A stretch of 64,000 nucleotides of DNA from Streptomyces sp. WZ-12 (GTDB lineage: Bacteria > Actinomycetota > Actinomycetes > Streptomycetales > Streptomycetaceae). The translations under genes and the position numbers were made by a program. The notes below the pieces were generated by a model. That model worked only from the letters and a program-made list of their open reading frames with translations. It searched no databases and was not told where the DNA came from. Below are positions 9,330 to 18,625 of this stretch, in pieces. The stretch spans positions 372,001 to 436,000 of the forward strand of contig NZ_CP118574.1 in the NCBI RefSeq assembly GCF_028898845.1. The letters run 5' to 3'. Positions within the stretch are counted from its first letter, which is position 1. Each line of letters starts with the position of its first letter.

Positions 9330-10142
9330 CTACACGGGGTCTCCGTTCTCATTCAGCCACTGGACGCCGTCCTGACCGCTCTGGTTGAGGTTCTTGGGGA
9401 TGACGGAGTCCGGGTACTTCCAGTGCAGGCCGAAGTAGCCGGGTGCGTTGGTGAGGGACCTCAGGTCGCACACCGGGTCGCCGATGATGCAGTACCGCTT
9501 GACCGGAATGCCGTTGAACTTCGTCGGGCCGGGGGCGCCGACGGTGGCCACCCCGGGGATGCCCAGCCCCCTGGGGAGGCGCGCGAACAGGCCGGAGTCG
9601 GGCTGCATCGGGTCGGCGTAGAGCATGCCGTCGACCTGGTTGCGCGGAATGCCGGTGCTGCCGCTCGCGATCTTCTGGAGCACCTCGTCGGCGGCCTGGG
9701 CGCCCTGGGAGTAGCCGGTGATCGTGAGGCGCGCCCCCGGGTGCGCGCGGTGGGTGTCCTCCGCCGCCTGCAACCCCTTCTGGTAGCCCAGTTGGATGCT
9801 GGCGTCGTAGGTCGGCGCGGTGAGGGCGTCGGGGTTGAACTTCAACGGGGGCTCGATGAGCCCGCCGTGGACACCGATGAGCGGGCCGGCGGTGGCCGGG
9901 TAGCACACCTCGACCGCGGACGAGCCGAGGTGCAGATGGTCGTTCGCGGTGTTGTAGGACCTGGAGATCGTGGAGCAACCGGGTCCGGAGTCCGTGGGAC
10001 CGGTGCCGCCGATCTCGATGTAGTAGTGCTCTGCGCCGGCCGCGTGGGCGGCGGACGGGAACGCGACGGCGGTGCCGGCGGTCAGCGCCGCCGCCATGGC
10101 CGCGGTGCGAACGGCCCGTGCCGTCCGGCTCGTTTTCGACAT
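9330..10142 (-). CDS. Secreted cutinase-like / PE-PPE-domain serine hydrolase
   Basis: The product has 270 residues, starting at the ATG at 10142 (minus strand) with GGGGGAG eight bases upstream. A signal peptide (about 1-35) ends in AHA-AG. The mature part is an alpha/beta hydrolase with the nucleophile elbow GYSQG, which in the cutinase and PE-PPE families carries the catalytic Ser. YCIIGDPVCD probably supplies the acid residue, and the His is likely in GYFGLHW. These families hydrolyse esters; the natural substrate here is unknown. The gene is convergent with the SARP gene and shows no partner genes. Confidence 0.8.
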   Translation of the reverse strand: MSKTSRTARAVRTAAMAAALTAGTAVAFPSAAHAAGAEHYYIEIGGTGPTDSGPGCSTISRSYNTANDHLHLGSSAVEVCYPATAGPLIGVHGGLIEPPLKFNPDALTAPTYDASIQLGYQKGLQAAEDTHRAHPGARLTITGYSQGAQAADEVLQKIASGSTGIPRNQVDGMLYADPMQPDSGLFARLPRGLGIPGVATVGAPGPTKFNGIPVKRYCIIGDPVCDLRSLTNAPGYFGLHWKYPDSVIPKNLNQSGQDGVQWLNENGDPV

Positions 10143-10296
10143 TGCCTGATCTCCCCCTGAGGTCGTGGACGACGTGTCCGACAACGAAGGGTCCAGACGC
10201 TAGGCACGGTCGTTGAAATCGCGCTGACATGCTGATGACTGCGCTGGCGGCACGGCGCTCCCGCACCGCCACGGGAACGGCACCAGGGTGGCCGGA

Positions 10297-11097
10297 TCAA
10301 CTCGCCAAGCCGTAGAAGCGGATCGGTGAGTTCGGCCGGAAGCCGATGCGCGGGTACACCGGCGCGCCGGCGGCGGTCGCGTGCAGGGTGGCGCGGGTCA
10401 GTCCGGTGTCCCGGGCGCCCTCGTACAGGGCTTTCCGGGTCACCGCCTCGCCGTAGCCCCTGCGCTGCCACTCGGGCGCGGTGGCGACGAGCGCGACGAA
10501 GAGGCGGCCTTCCGCCTCCACCGTCGCGGCGCACGACACCGGTACGCCGTCCCGCATGCCCAGGTAGGCGTACGTCCGTTCCCTCCACAGTCGGGAGCCG
10601 GCGAGCCCGTCGCGACCGTCCGCCAACGGAAGCCCGTACGCGCGGGAGTTGAGGTCCGCGTAGACCTGTAGCTGCTCCTCGGTCGTGACGCGTGCGAACG
10701 TCAGGTCGGGGTGGGAGGGTTCGGGGAGCGGAAGCAGGTCGCCGGCCATGCCGGTGCCGGGGAAGGCGTAGGCGAGTCCGGCCTCCTCGGCCGCTCCCCC
10801 GAGCCCCGTGCGCGCCTCGTCGTCGAGGAGGTCCTCGAAGAGCCACAGGAAGCCGGGGCGTTGCTTGGCGCGCATGATGTCCGCTGCCTGGCCCAGGCGT
10901 TGGGCGAGGAGCGCCGCGCCGGCGCCGACGTCGGTCAAGGTGACGCAGTTCCAGAACGCGAAGCGGCAGTCGGCCCAGCGAACGGCGATGCCCGGCAGGT
11001 CCCGCACGTCCGCGCCCGGATCGCGGTCCAGCACGATGTTCCGCCAGGCCACGGCGAGTTGTTCCATCGATTCGATCGACGCCGCACACTGCGTCAT
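10297..11097 (-). CDS. GNAT-family N-acetyltransferase
   Basis: This is a 266-residue protein starting at the ATG at 11097 (minus strand), preceded by AAGGAG. The C-terminal half is a GNAT domain: VALVATAPEWQRRGYGEAV contains the acetyl-CoA pyrophosphate loop (Q/R-x-x-G-x-G/A) and YPRIGF is the usual end of the fold. The N-terminal half is a second, degenerate GNAT-like or substrate-recognition region without motifs. The enzyme would transfer an acetyl group from acetyl-CoA to an amine; the acceptor cannot be inferred. It stands alone between a secreted hydrolase and a VanZ protein. Confidence 0.82.
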   Translation of the reverse strand: MTQCAASIESMEQLAVAWRNIVLDRDPGADVRDLPGIAVRWADCRFAFWNCVTLTDVGAGAALLAQRLGQAADIMRAKQRPGFLWLFEDLLDDEARTGLGGAAEEAGLAYAFPGTGMAGDLLPLPEPSHPDLTFARVTTEEQLQVYADLNSRAYGLPLADGRDGLAGSRLWRERTYAYLGMRDGVPVSCAATVEAEGRLFVALVATAPEWQRRGYGEAVTRKALYEGARDTGLTRATLHATAAGAPVYPRIGFRPNSPIRFYGLAS

Positions 11098-11295
11098 CCG
11101 CTCACTCCTTGAGTCGTCGGGCCCTGCCCCGGGCGGAGTCCCAGGAAGCCGATTCCTCACCTATCACGCCCCACCCTCGACGGGCGCACCGTCGCGGGTA
11201 TCTCCACCCCAATCAGCGAGCACCGAGCACTCGTGGACGTCCCGACCTGGAGCGCCGCCTTCTCCTCTGCGGCCGCGCGGCGACCACGATCGGCG

Positions 11296-11790
11296 TCAGG
11301 CCCGCAGCCGCGGCCCGGCGACCGTCCGGGTCCCGCGGAACGCGGCCCGGACCGCTGCCGCGCAGGCGTAACCAGCCACGCAGCCAAGGGTGTTGGCCAA
11401 CAGGTCGTTGATGTCGGCCGTACGCCCCGAGGCGGCGAGGTACTGCGTCGCCTCGATGGCGAGGGAGCCGAGGAAGCCGCAGGCCGCCGCGGTCGCGAAG
11501 CGCGCGCCGGCGCTCGCCAGGAGCAGTCCACCGGGGACGAACATGAGCACGTTGAGGAAGAAGTCCCAGGTGTCGGCGGGGTTCGACAGGTCGAGCAGCT
11601 TGAGGTTCAACGCCTGTCCACCGCCGGAGCGGGTGCCGAACGTGAGGCCCACGACCCCGGCCACCCACAACCATCCCAAGGCGGCGCAGACGCGATGTGA
11701 CGTCCGCCTGGGGCTCCGGAACATGAACGTCACCGCCGCGATGACCGCGCACCCAAGGACGCCGATGCTCAGGGCCACGGGAAAAGACAC
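11296..11790 (-). CDS. VanZ-family membrane protein
   Basis: This is a 164-residue protein with four to five predicted membrane helices. It starts at GTG 11790 (minus strand) after GGAGAG. The VanZ signature is clear: NLLLLD-like NLKLLDL, then DFFLNVLMFVPGG, and later EATQYL plus DINDLLANTLG. VanZ-like proteins occur with teicoplanin resistance, but in actinobacteria most are unlinked to glycopeptide genes, and none are present here. The molecular role remains unknown. Confidence 0.85.
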   Translation of the reverse strand: MSFPVALSIGVLGCAVIAAVTFMFRSPRRTSHRVCAALGWLWVAGVVGLTFGTRSGGGQALNLKLLDLSNPADTWDFFLNVLMFVPGGLLLASAGARFATAAACGFLGSLAIEATQYLAASGRTADINDLLANTLGCVAGYACAAAVRAAFRGTRTVAGPRLRA

Positions 11791-11973
11791 GGGTACTCTC
11801 CATTCGCTCGCGCATCCGGCCCGGCGCGGGCAGCAGATGTTGGCTGGAGAGACGCAAAGGGCGAAAAGTCCGGTTCTCGCGCGCCTGGTGACTTACTTCA
11901 CGTTTCGCGCTGTGCGCTTCGGTGGCCAGGTGGCACGTGAGGACGCCCGTGCCACCGCGGCGAGCGACGCCCC

Positions 11974-14322
11974 TCAGCGCCTACGCCCCGCACCCGTGTC
12001 CGCGTCCGCGTCCGCATCGACCTTGGCCAACCGGACCGGGGTGACCTTGTAGACGGGCTGTAGGGAGATCGGATCCCCTTCGGTGCCGATGAGTTCGTTG
12101 GCGGCCCGGTCGTGCCGGTGCGGGTCCGACTGGTCGAAGTAGCCGTAGTGGAAGGGGACGAACACCAGGCCGGGGCGGCTTCCGCAGAGCACGACCGGGG
12201 CCTCGATGGCGCCGTGCCGGGAGGTCACCCGCACCAGGTCGCCGTCGGCGATGTTCCGGCTGTGGGCGTCGTCGGGGTGCAGTTCCACCCACAACTCCGG
12301 CTCGGCGTCGTTGAGTTCGGGGACGCGTGCGGTCTTGGTGCGGGTGTGCCAGTGGTAGACACCGCGACCGGTGGTCAGACACAGGGGGTACGTCTCGTCC
12401 GGCGGCTCGTGCGGCGGAAGGTAGTGCGCTGCCTTGAGGTTCGCTCGTCCCGCGGGGTCGTGCGCGCGGTAGGCGTGGGGTTCGTGCGGGGCGCCGGTGG
12501 CCAGGTCGTGGCCGTAGTCCTCGCAGTGGTCGGCGGCGGTGGCGAAGACGTGGTCGGTGTAGCGGCGTTCGGTCCCGTCGGGCGCGGTCTCCGTGCACGG
12601 CCATTGGACGCCACCGCTGCCGCGCAGTCGCGCGTAGGTGAGGCCGGACTGGTCACAGGGCCGGTCCTTGGTCAGGGCGATGAAGTCGTTCCAGGCATCC
12701 TCCGGCTGGTGCCAGGCGAGCAGCGGCCTGCCGTCGCGGTCGGTGAAGCGCATCCGGCGGGCGTAGTCGAGGAGGATCGCGAAGTCGGTGCGGGCCTCGC
12801 CGGGCGGATCGACGGCCTTGTGGGAGAGGTGGACGGTGCGGTCGGCGTTGGTGAAGCAGCCGGTCTTCTCGCCCCACAGGGCGGCGGGCAGCACCACGTC
12901 GGCCAGCTCGGTGGTCTCGGTGGGGAAGGCGTCGGAGACGACCAGGAAGAGCCCGTCGGCCTTGAGGATCGCGCGGATGCGGCGCAGTTCGGGGAGGGAG
13001 ACGGCGGGGTTGGTGCCGGTGATCCAGAGGAACCTGATCGCCCCGCTCTCGCAGCGCCGGAAGATCTCCAGGGCATCGGTGGGCGGCGAGCAGTTGCGGA
13101 TGCGCCGTTCGTCGATGTTCCAGTGGTCGGCCAGGCGTCGCACATGGGCGTCGTTCTGCCAGTTGAGATGGGCGGGCAGGGCGCCGTTGGCGCCGGTCTC
13201 GCGGGCGTTCTCAGCGGTGGGTTGGCCGTTCATCTGGAAGACCGTGGCCCCGGGCCGTCCGATCATGCCGCGCACGAGGTGGATGTTGTTGACCTGTACG
13301 GCGGCCGCGGTGGCCTGGCGGGACTGGTAGACGCCGTGGAGGACGGTGGAGACCAGTCGGTGTGCGGTGCCGATGAGCTGGGCCGCCCGGCGGATGAGGT
13401 GTGCGGGGACGCCGCAGATCTCCGCGGCGCGCTCCACGGGGTAGTTGGCGACGGTCCGGGCCAGTTCGGCGTACCCGGTGGTGTGGTCGTCGAGGAATGC
13501 CTGGTCGGTCCAGTCGTTGTCGATCAGTTCGTGGAGCAGGGCGTTGAGCAGGGCGACGTTGGTGCCCGGCCGGATGGCGAGGTGCACGTCGGCCGCGCGT
13601 GCGGTCGCGGTCAGGCGTGGATCGACGACGATCAGGCCGGGGCGGTCGGGGCCGTGCAGCCGGTCGAGCATCCGGGACCACAGCACCGTCTGGGTCTCCG
13701 CCACGTTGTGCCCGACGAGGAACAACGTGTCGCAGTGGTCGATGTCGGTGTAGGAGCCGGGGTCGCCGTCGCTGCCGAAGCTCTCGATCAGGGCCCGTTC
13801 CGCGGTGGCGCTGCACAGGCGGGTGCTGCCGTCCAGGTGGGGCGTGCCGATCCCGCCCCGGGCGATCAACGCCTGGGCGTAGGACTCCTCGGCGAAGAGT
13901 TGGCCGCTGGTGTAGAACCCCATCGCCAGGGGGCCGTGATCGGCGAGGACCGCCCGGGAACGTTCGGTCACGGCGCTCATGGCGGTGTTCCAGTCGACCC
14001 GCCGCAAGGCGCCGTCGATCCGGAGCTGCGGGTGCAGCAGACGGTCGCGGGAGTGGTTGGCCTGCCAGCCGAACAGGCCCTTCGGGCCGAGCCGGCCGTG
14101 GCTTACGCGGTCCTCGGCGCGGCCGCGTACGCCCACGATGCGGCCGTCGGCGACCGCGATGTCCAGTCCGCAACCGTTGGAACAGAGCACACAGGCGGAC
14201 GGCACCCAGCGCTCGACGTGGTCCTGCGGGATCGCCAGGCATTCGTCCACGCGCAGCGGCCAGCTCTCGCCGGCGGCAAAGGGGGTTCGCTTGCCCCACA
14301 CATCGCTGATCCGGTCAGCCAT
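11974..14322 (-). CDS. Molybdopterin oxidoreductase, assimilatory nitrate reductase/formate dehydrogenase-like
   Basis: The product has 782 residues, starting at the ATG at 14322 (minus strand) with GGAAGGGA upstream. The N-terminal iron-sulfur region has C44-x2-C47-x3-C51, but the expected fourth Cys, normally in GRLCPKG, is Gly79 (GRLGPKG). The probable molybdenum ligand is C170 in STRLCSATAE, as in Nas/Nap-type nitrate reductases. Molybdopterin-binding domains fill the rest, including WITGTNPA, LPAALWGEKTG and the C-terminal LTTGRGVYHWHTRT region. No signal peptide is present, so it acts in the cytoplasm. Partner reductase or chaperone genes are absent nearby, so the electron partner and substrate (nitrate, formate or other) are open. 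Confidence 0.85.
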   Translation of the reverse strand: MADRISDVWGKRTPFAAGESWPLRVDECLAIPQDHVERWVPSACVLCSNGCGLDIAVADGRIVGVRGRAEDRVSHGRLGPKGLFGWQANHSRDRLLHPQLRIDGALRRVDWNTAMSAVTERSRAVLADHGPLAMGFYTSGQLFAEESYAQALIARGGIGTPHLDGSTRLCSATAERALIESFGSDGDPGSYTDIDHCDTLFLVGHNVAETQTVLWSRMLDRLHGPDRPGLIVVDPRLTATARAADVHLAIRPGTNVALLNALLHELIDNDWTDQAFLDDHTTGYAELARTVANYPVERAAEICGVPAHLIRRAAQLIGTAHRLVSTVLHGVYQSRQATAAAVQVNNIHLVRGMIGRPGATVFQMNGQPTAENARETGANGALPAHLNWQNDAHVRRLADHWNIDERRIRNCSPPTDALEIFRRCESGAIRFLWITGTNPAVSLPELRRIRAILKADGLFLVVSDAFPTETTELADVVLPAALWGEKTGCFTNADRTVHLSHKAVDPPGEARTDFAILLDYARRMRFTDRDGRPLLAWHQPEDAWNDFIALTKDRPCDQSGLTYARLRGSGGVQWPCTETAPDGTERRYTDHVFATAADHCEDYGHDLATGAPHEPHAYRAHDPAGRANLKAAHYLPPHEPPDETYPLCLTTGRGVYHWHTRTKTARVPELNDAEPELWVELHPDDAHSRNIADGDLVRVTSRHGAIEAPVVLCGSRPGLVFVPFHYGYFDQSDPHRHDRAANELIGTEGDPISLQPVYKVTPVRLAKVDADADADTGAGRRR

Positions 14323-14815
14323 CGGGTGGTCCCTTCCGTACCGTGTGCCGGGGCCGGCCCCGGACTTCGCCGCACCGCCCCGGTGAGGCCGCGCGGACCG
14401 CGGCGGCACCCGTCCCGACCTTACGTCGCGCGGCCCGCGGTCCCCGGCTACGCACCCCGGCCCGGGCCCGCGCGCCCGAACGGGCCGCCCTTCCCGGCAG
14501 CGACCCCAATCCCCCAACTCCTGCGCCGAGCTGAGGGTTCGTCACACATGGCGGCCGGCGGAGCCGCGTAGGCCCGGGCGCGGAAAACCGCCCGCCTGGA
14601 GGTACCCGAGGCATCCCCTCCCAGGGCGCCCAGGCACTTGTGGACGCCGACGATCCTGCGCTGGCCGGAGGCCACGCGGAGGGGGTCGACTGGTTCGCGT
14701 CGCTTGCGGGCTGTCGTCGCCCGGAACCGTTCTGTTGCACCGCTCCCCGTGGCCGAGACGGCAGGTGCCCACGGTGCGAAAGTGGAAGTGTCGGTGTCGC
14801 AGAAGGGCGGACATC
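14323..14815. other. 493-base intergenic region, no supported gene
   Basis: The region lies between divergent genes. Short open frames exist on both strands but lack consistent codon bias, ribosome sites and recognisable motifs. The promoters of both flanking genes should be here; no clear hexamers were identified. Confidence 0.4.
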
Positions 14816-15118
14816 ATGGCGCTATTGGGACTTCTTCTCTTTGTCGTGGCCGGGGCGTTCGTCGGCCTGTCCATCGCAAGCAACCTCGTGGGTGGGCCCA
14901 GCTACAGCGTGACGATCCTCGGTAACCACATCGCCACCCTGAACGGCCTCGGGATCTTCCTGGCCGGAATCGCACTCACCCTGATCTTCGGCCTGGGAAT
15001 TGCCTTGATGACGGGCAGCCTCGCCCGGTCCCGACACCGCAGGCAGGCCGCCCGCACCGCGCAGGCGGACGCGCAGTCCGAGCACCCCAAACACCACCAT
15101 TTCCGGTTCGGTCACTGA
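14816..15118 (+). CDS. Small two-helix membrane protein
   Basis: This is a 100-residue protein starting at ATG 14816 with AGAAGGGCGG upstream. Two hydrophobic helices (about 2-22 and 43-65) are separated by a short polar loop. The C-terminal tail is basic and His-rich (PKHHHFRFGH), probably cytoplasmic. I do not recognise a named family. The His-rich end might bind a metal, but this is only a composition argument. It is alone, followed by a noncoding stretch with a tandem repeat. Confidence 0.6.
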   Translation: MALLGLLLFVVAGAFVGLSIASNLVGGPSYSVTILGNHIATLNGLGIFLAGIALTLIFGLGIALMTGSLARSRHRRQAARTAQADAQSEHPKHHHFRFGH

Positions 15119-15214
15119 GTGGTGAGCGATTGCCGCGCAGGGCGACGGGGCGGAGCCGTGCCGGGCGTCGACGACCGCCGGTGGTTGCGGCCATCGGCGG
15201 GTGTGGTGCTGGCC

Positions 15215-15262
15215 GCGCCGTGCGCCTCGTTGGGCCTGGCGCCGTGCGCCTCGTTGGGCCTG
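15215..15262. repeat. Perfect 24-bp tandem duplication
   Basis: The 24-bp unit at 15215-15238 is repeated exactly at 15239-15262, directly abutting. It sits in a 317-base stretch (15119-15435) that contains no supported gene. Because 24 is a multiple of three, the duplication would preserve any reading frame. Confidence 0.85.
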
Positions 15263-15435
15263 GGTTGCGCCCGGCCCTCGCCCGCCACGAGCTCGTGGCG
15301 TCCGCGCGGCAACCGAGGGTGACGGGGCGGCGAGACAGAGAGGCAGGTAGACAGCCAGGCGTCTCGCACCGAACGCGAAACATGCCCACGGGCACGCATC
15401 GTGGAAATCGACCGCACGCGCCGATGGAGGGCCAG

Positions 15436-16356
15436 ATGGATCTGGACACCGTCGTCAATGAGCTCTACGCGTTGCCGCCGGGGGAATTCACCCCGGCACG
15501 GGACGCCCGTGCGCGAGCCGCGCGGGCAGCCGGCGACCGCGGGTTGGCCGAACGGATCCGACAGTTGCGCCGCCCCACCCACGCCGCCTGGGCCAGCAAC
15601 CTCCTGGCCCGCGACAGGGGGGCAGACACGGCGCGACTGCTCCGGCTCGGCGAGGAACTGCGGCAGGCCCATCGGGAACTGGACGGACGGCGGCTGCGCG
15701 AGCTCGCCGGACGGCAACACGAGATGGTCGCCGCGCTGACCGGCCAGGCACGCCACCTGGCCGCCCGGGCAGGCCACTGCCTCGGCGCGAACGCGCAGCG
15801 GGAACTGGAGGACATCCTGCGGGCCGTCCTCGCCGACCAGGAGTCAGCCCACGAGTGGGCCCGGGGCCGTCTGACGCAACCGCTGACGGCGGTCGGTCTC
15901 GTCACGGTCCCCGCCCTCACCCCCGCCACCCAGGCACCGGACCACGCACCAATGCCCCTCACCGACAAGGTAGTTGACCTCGACATGGCGCGCAGTCGCC
16001 GTCGTGGACGGGAGACGCGCGCCGAGCAGGATCGACCGCGGTCCGGCCCGGACGCCGCAGACGCCGCGGACGCCGAGCGGGAACTGTGCGCCGCCGAAGC
16101 GGAGTTGGCGTCGGCGAGGGGCCGGGAGCGGCGGGCGCTCGACCGGCTGGGGGACGCACAGCAGCGCGTCCTGGAGATCGGCAGGAAGCTGGCGGAGGCC
16201 GAGGACGACCTGCGCCTGGCACGCCAGGCAGTCGGCGCCACCACTGACCACGTACACCAGGCCGAGGACGCCGAACGCGAGATCCGACAACGGACGGCGG
16301 TCTCCACCGCAGCCAAGAGACCAACCGCTCCCGCGCCCCCTCCCCCGAAACACTGA
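15436..16356 (+). CDS. Coiled-coil protein of unknown function
   Basis: This is a 306-residue, highly charged protein. I chose ATG 15436 because GGAGG lies directly upstream; ATG 15424 is an alternative four residues longer. The N-terminal part (about 1-160) is helical, with the segment DLDTVVNELYALPPGEFT and many Arg/Ala/Glu heptads. The C-terminal part (about 210-290) is a strongly predicted coiled coil rich in AEAELASAR-type repeats. No signal peptide, membrane helix or enzymatic motif is visible. Similar actinobacterial proteins are annotated only as hypothetical. Confidence 0.7.
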   Translation: MDLDTVVNELYALPPGEFTPARDARARAARAAGDRGLAERIRQLRRPTHAAWASNLLARDRGADTARLLRLGEELRQAHRELDGRRLRELAGRQHEMVAALTGQARHLAARAGHCLGANAQRELEDILRAVLADQESAHEWARGRLTQPLTAVGLVTVPALTPATQAPDHAPMPLTDKVVDLDMARSRRRGRETRAEQDRPRSGPDAADAADAERELCAAEAELASARGRERRALDRLGDAQQRVLEIGRKLAEAEDDLRLARQAVGATTDHVHQAEDAEREIRQRTAVSTAAKRPTAPAPPPPKH

Positions 16357-16655
16357 GCGGCCGCGAGGAGGGAGTGGCGAACCCATGACGGCCGAGGCCG
16401 GGGCCAAGGGGCCTCGACGCGCTGTTCCTCAGTCAGATCGGCCGCGGGCGGCGGGAGTTCACCCCCTCCCACGAGGTCATCGGCCCAACTCCCCCGCCCC
16501 CACACCACCGCACGCTGCTACCCGGCTCCCCCTGCCTCACACCCCTCACGCACCGTGACTTCACTCATGGGAAATTCCAGGCAGACGACCTAACATGGCG
16601 CGCTGCCCGTAACGGGCTGCTCACCATAAGACTCGTCTCAGCAGGATGGACAGAC

Positions 16656-17789
16656 GTGAACGTACGCGGCAAAGGCAAACTGGCGGTCTGCGGAGCGGCG
16701 GGGGTGCTCACGGCCGCAGTGGTCGCAGGCAGCACGCTGTGGCCGGGCAGTGCGGCTTCCGCCGCGGGCGTTTCGTCACGCTCGGTCGCAAAGGAGTTGA
16801 AGCACTGGCCCGCACCGGTGGCGAAGAAGCTCGGCAAGGTCATCGCCAACCACGACCACAAGGGCGCGTACGCCACCTTCGACGCGGACAACACCACCTA
16901 CCGCAACGACCTCGAAGAGGCGCTCCTCCCCTTCCTGGAAATGAAGGGCGTGCTGACCCGGAAGTCCATGGCCCCCTCCCTGAAGGTCATCCCCTTCAAG
17001 GACACGGCCACCCACAAGGAAAGCCTCTACAGCTACTACATGCGACTGTGCGACCTTGATGACCAGGTCTCCTACCCGTGGGCCGCGCAGATCTTCTCCG
17101 GCTTCACCCTCAAGGAGTTGAAGCAGTACGTCGACGAGCTACTCGCCTACGGGAAGCCGATCCCCGCCGAGTACTACAAGGACGGGAAGCTGACCAAGAC
17201 GGAGGTCAGGGCTCCCGAATTCTCCACCGGTATGCAGGAGTTGTACCGGACGCTGCGCGCCCACGGCATCGACGTCTACGTCGTCAGCGCGGCCAACGAG
17301 GAACTGGCGCGCATGGTCCTGGCCGACCCCAAGTACGGCTACGGCGTGAAGCCGGACCACGTCATCGGCGTGTCCACGCTCCTCAAGAACCGCAAGACCG
17401 GCGATGTCACCAGCTCGCGCAAGGAGATCGCCGAGGGGCGCTTCGGTCCCGGGCAGCGGAAGGCGCTCACCGACTGGGAGTTGACGCCCACCTTGTGGGC
17501 CCCACTGACCTGGTACGAGGGCAAGCCGGCCGCCATCAGGGCGTACATCGACGCATGGCGGAAGCCGATCCTCGCGGCCGGTGACACCCCGAAGAGCGAC
17601 GGGCCGATGCTGTTCCAGTCCGCGGACGTGGAGCACGGCGGGGCGCGGATCTGGGTGAACCGCAAGGAGAGCTCCATGAAGGAGCTCAACGCGATGAAGC
17701 AGGCCAACGCGAAGCGGCAGAAGGAACTGGGGCAGCGGGTGACGGCCGACAAGGACTGGCTGACCGTCACGCCCGAGCAAATTCGCTGA
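16656..17789 (+). CDS. Secreted HAD-superfamily phosphatase (phosphorylcholine phosphatase-like)
   Basis: The product has 377 residues, starting at GTG 16656. An N-terminal signal peptide (about 1-37, ending ASAAG) directs export. The HAD motif I is FDADNTTY with nucleophile D76 and acid D78, matching the FDxDNTTY pattern of PchP-type phosphorylcholine phosphatases. Motif II is [12 protein letters not shown]-terminal motif occurs near [11 protein letters not shown]. It is predicted to release phosphate from an extracellular phosphoester, possibly phosphocholine, serving phosphate or choline scavenging. No Pho box or transporter is visible nearby. Confidence 0.8.
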   Translation: MNVRGKGKLAVCGAAGVLTAAVVAGSTLWPGSAASAAGVSSRSVAKELKHWPAPVAKKLGKVIANHDHKGAYATFDADNTTYRNDLEEALLPFLEMKGVLTRKSMAPSLKVIPFKDTATHKESLYSYYMRLCDLDDQVSYPWAAQIFSGFTLKELKQYVDELLAYGKPIPAEYYKDGKLTKTEVRAPEFSTGMQELYRTLRAHGIDVYVVSAANEELARMVLADPKYGYGVKPDHVIGVSTLLKNRKTGDVTSSRKEIAEGRFGPGQRKALTDWELTPTLWAPLTWYEGKPAAIRAYIDAWRKPILAAGDTPKSDGPMLFQSADVEHGGARIWVNRKESSMKELNAMKQANAKRQKELGQRVTADKDWLTVTPEQIR

Positions 17790-17845
17790 GGCCCGGCACG
17801 CCCCAACAACCCCTCGCCCAGGGAGACGCGGGTCACCCCCGCACA

Positions 17846-17872
17846 TGTCACAGTGGAGCGGGCCGTCTCGTC
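17846..17872 (+). promoter_or_regulatory. ECF41-type sigma factor promoter
   Basis: TGTCACA (17846-17852) and CGTC (17869-17872) are separated by exactly 16 bases. This is the published ECF41 consensus (TGTCACA at -35, CGTC at -10). It lies about 45 bases before a carboxymuconolactone decarboxylase-type gene, the classic ECF41 target class. Confidence 0.75.
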
Positions 17873-17898
17873 TGAGAGTTGTAGCCACTGACGAGACG
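17864..17898. repeat. 9-bp inverted repeat overlapping the ECF41 -10 element
   Basis: CGTCTCGTC (17864-17872) and GACGAGACG (17890-17898) are perfect inverted arms with a 17-base spacer. The left arm contains the -10 element CGTC, so the dyad could be an operator rather than an mRNA hairpin. Confidence 0.6.
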
Positions 17899-17916
17899 AC
17901 CCCTCGGGAGCACCCC

Positions 17917-18390
17917 ATGGACGCGCGACTGAACTACTTCGCCAGCCCGACCGCCGGCAAGGCCCTCAAGCACTTCATGTCGGCGGGCAAGGCTCTCAAG
18001 GACACCACCCTGCCGGCCGCGACGCAGGAGTTGGTGTCGCTGCGCGTGAGCCAGATCAACGACTGTGCCTTCTGCATCGACATGCACTCCAAGGAGGCCA
18101 CCGCGGCCGGCGAGACCGCGGTGCGGCTGAACCTGGTCGCGGCGTGGCGGGAGGCCACGGTCTTCACCGAGGCCGAGCGTGCCGCGTTGGCACTGGCGGA
18201 GGAGGGCACCCGGGTCGCGGACGCGGCCACCGGCGTCAGCGACGAGGTGTGGGCGAACGTCGCCAGGCACTACGACGAGGAACAACTGGTCGCCCTGGTG
18301 ACCCTGGTCTCCTTCATGAACGCCGCGAACCGGCTGAACATCATCACCCAGCAGCCGGCCGGCAACTACGTGGCCGGGCAGTTCCACTGA
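17917..18390 (+). CDS. AhpD-like carboxymuconolactone decarboxylase-family protein
   Basis: This is a 157-residue protein. The start is ATG 17917, after GGGAGC; a further upstream ATG lies inside the promoter and is rejected. The signature QELVSLRVSQINDCAFCIDMH carries E38, the redox pair C50-x2-C53 and H57, as in the AhpD alkylhydroperoxidase family. It probably acts as a thiol-dependent peroxidase or reductase in the cytoplasm. The ECF41-type promoter just upstream fits the known regulation of such genes. The ECF41 sigma gene itself, usually adjacent, is not in this window. Confidence 0.88.
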   Translation: MDARLNYFASPTAGKALKHFMSAGKALKDTTLPAATQELVSLRVSQINDCAFCIDMHSKEATAAGETAVRLNLVAAWREATVFTEAERAALALAEEGTRVADAATGVSDEVWANVARHYDEEQLVALVTLVSFMNAANRLNIITQQPAGNYVAGQFH

Positions 18391-18625
18391 CGCAACGTGA
18401 GCTAGGCCGGAGTCCGGGTGAGCCCCGGTCCGTGTGCTGCTCAATGGGTTGTGCGGTGCCCGTTGGTTGTCGTCCGCTCGGCATGGTCGGGTGGCGCGCT
18501 GACGGGCACCGTACGAGTGCCCCGGTGGCCGGAACACCTCCCGCGCCCTGTCCGCCGTGACGGACCCCTGGCAGCATCGGGCTCTCCGGCCCCGCACCGC
18601 TGACGAGTCGAGGAGCGCCGACGCC

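Noticed and set aside
11296..11790. Glycopeptide resistance from the VanZ family name
   Set aside because: No vanHAX or vanRS genes nearby; VanZ-like proteins are common without resistance.
14640..14912. Small plus-strand frame before the two-helix membrane gene
   Set aside because: It overlaps the better-supported gene at 14816 and has no motif.
16385..16558. 57-residue frame after the coiled-coil gene with a loose GAGGGAG upstream
   Set aside because: Pro/Arg/His-rich composition and out-of-pattern codon use; probably noncoding.
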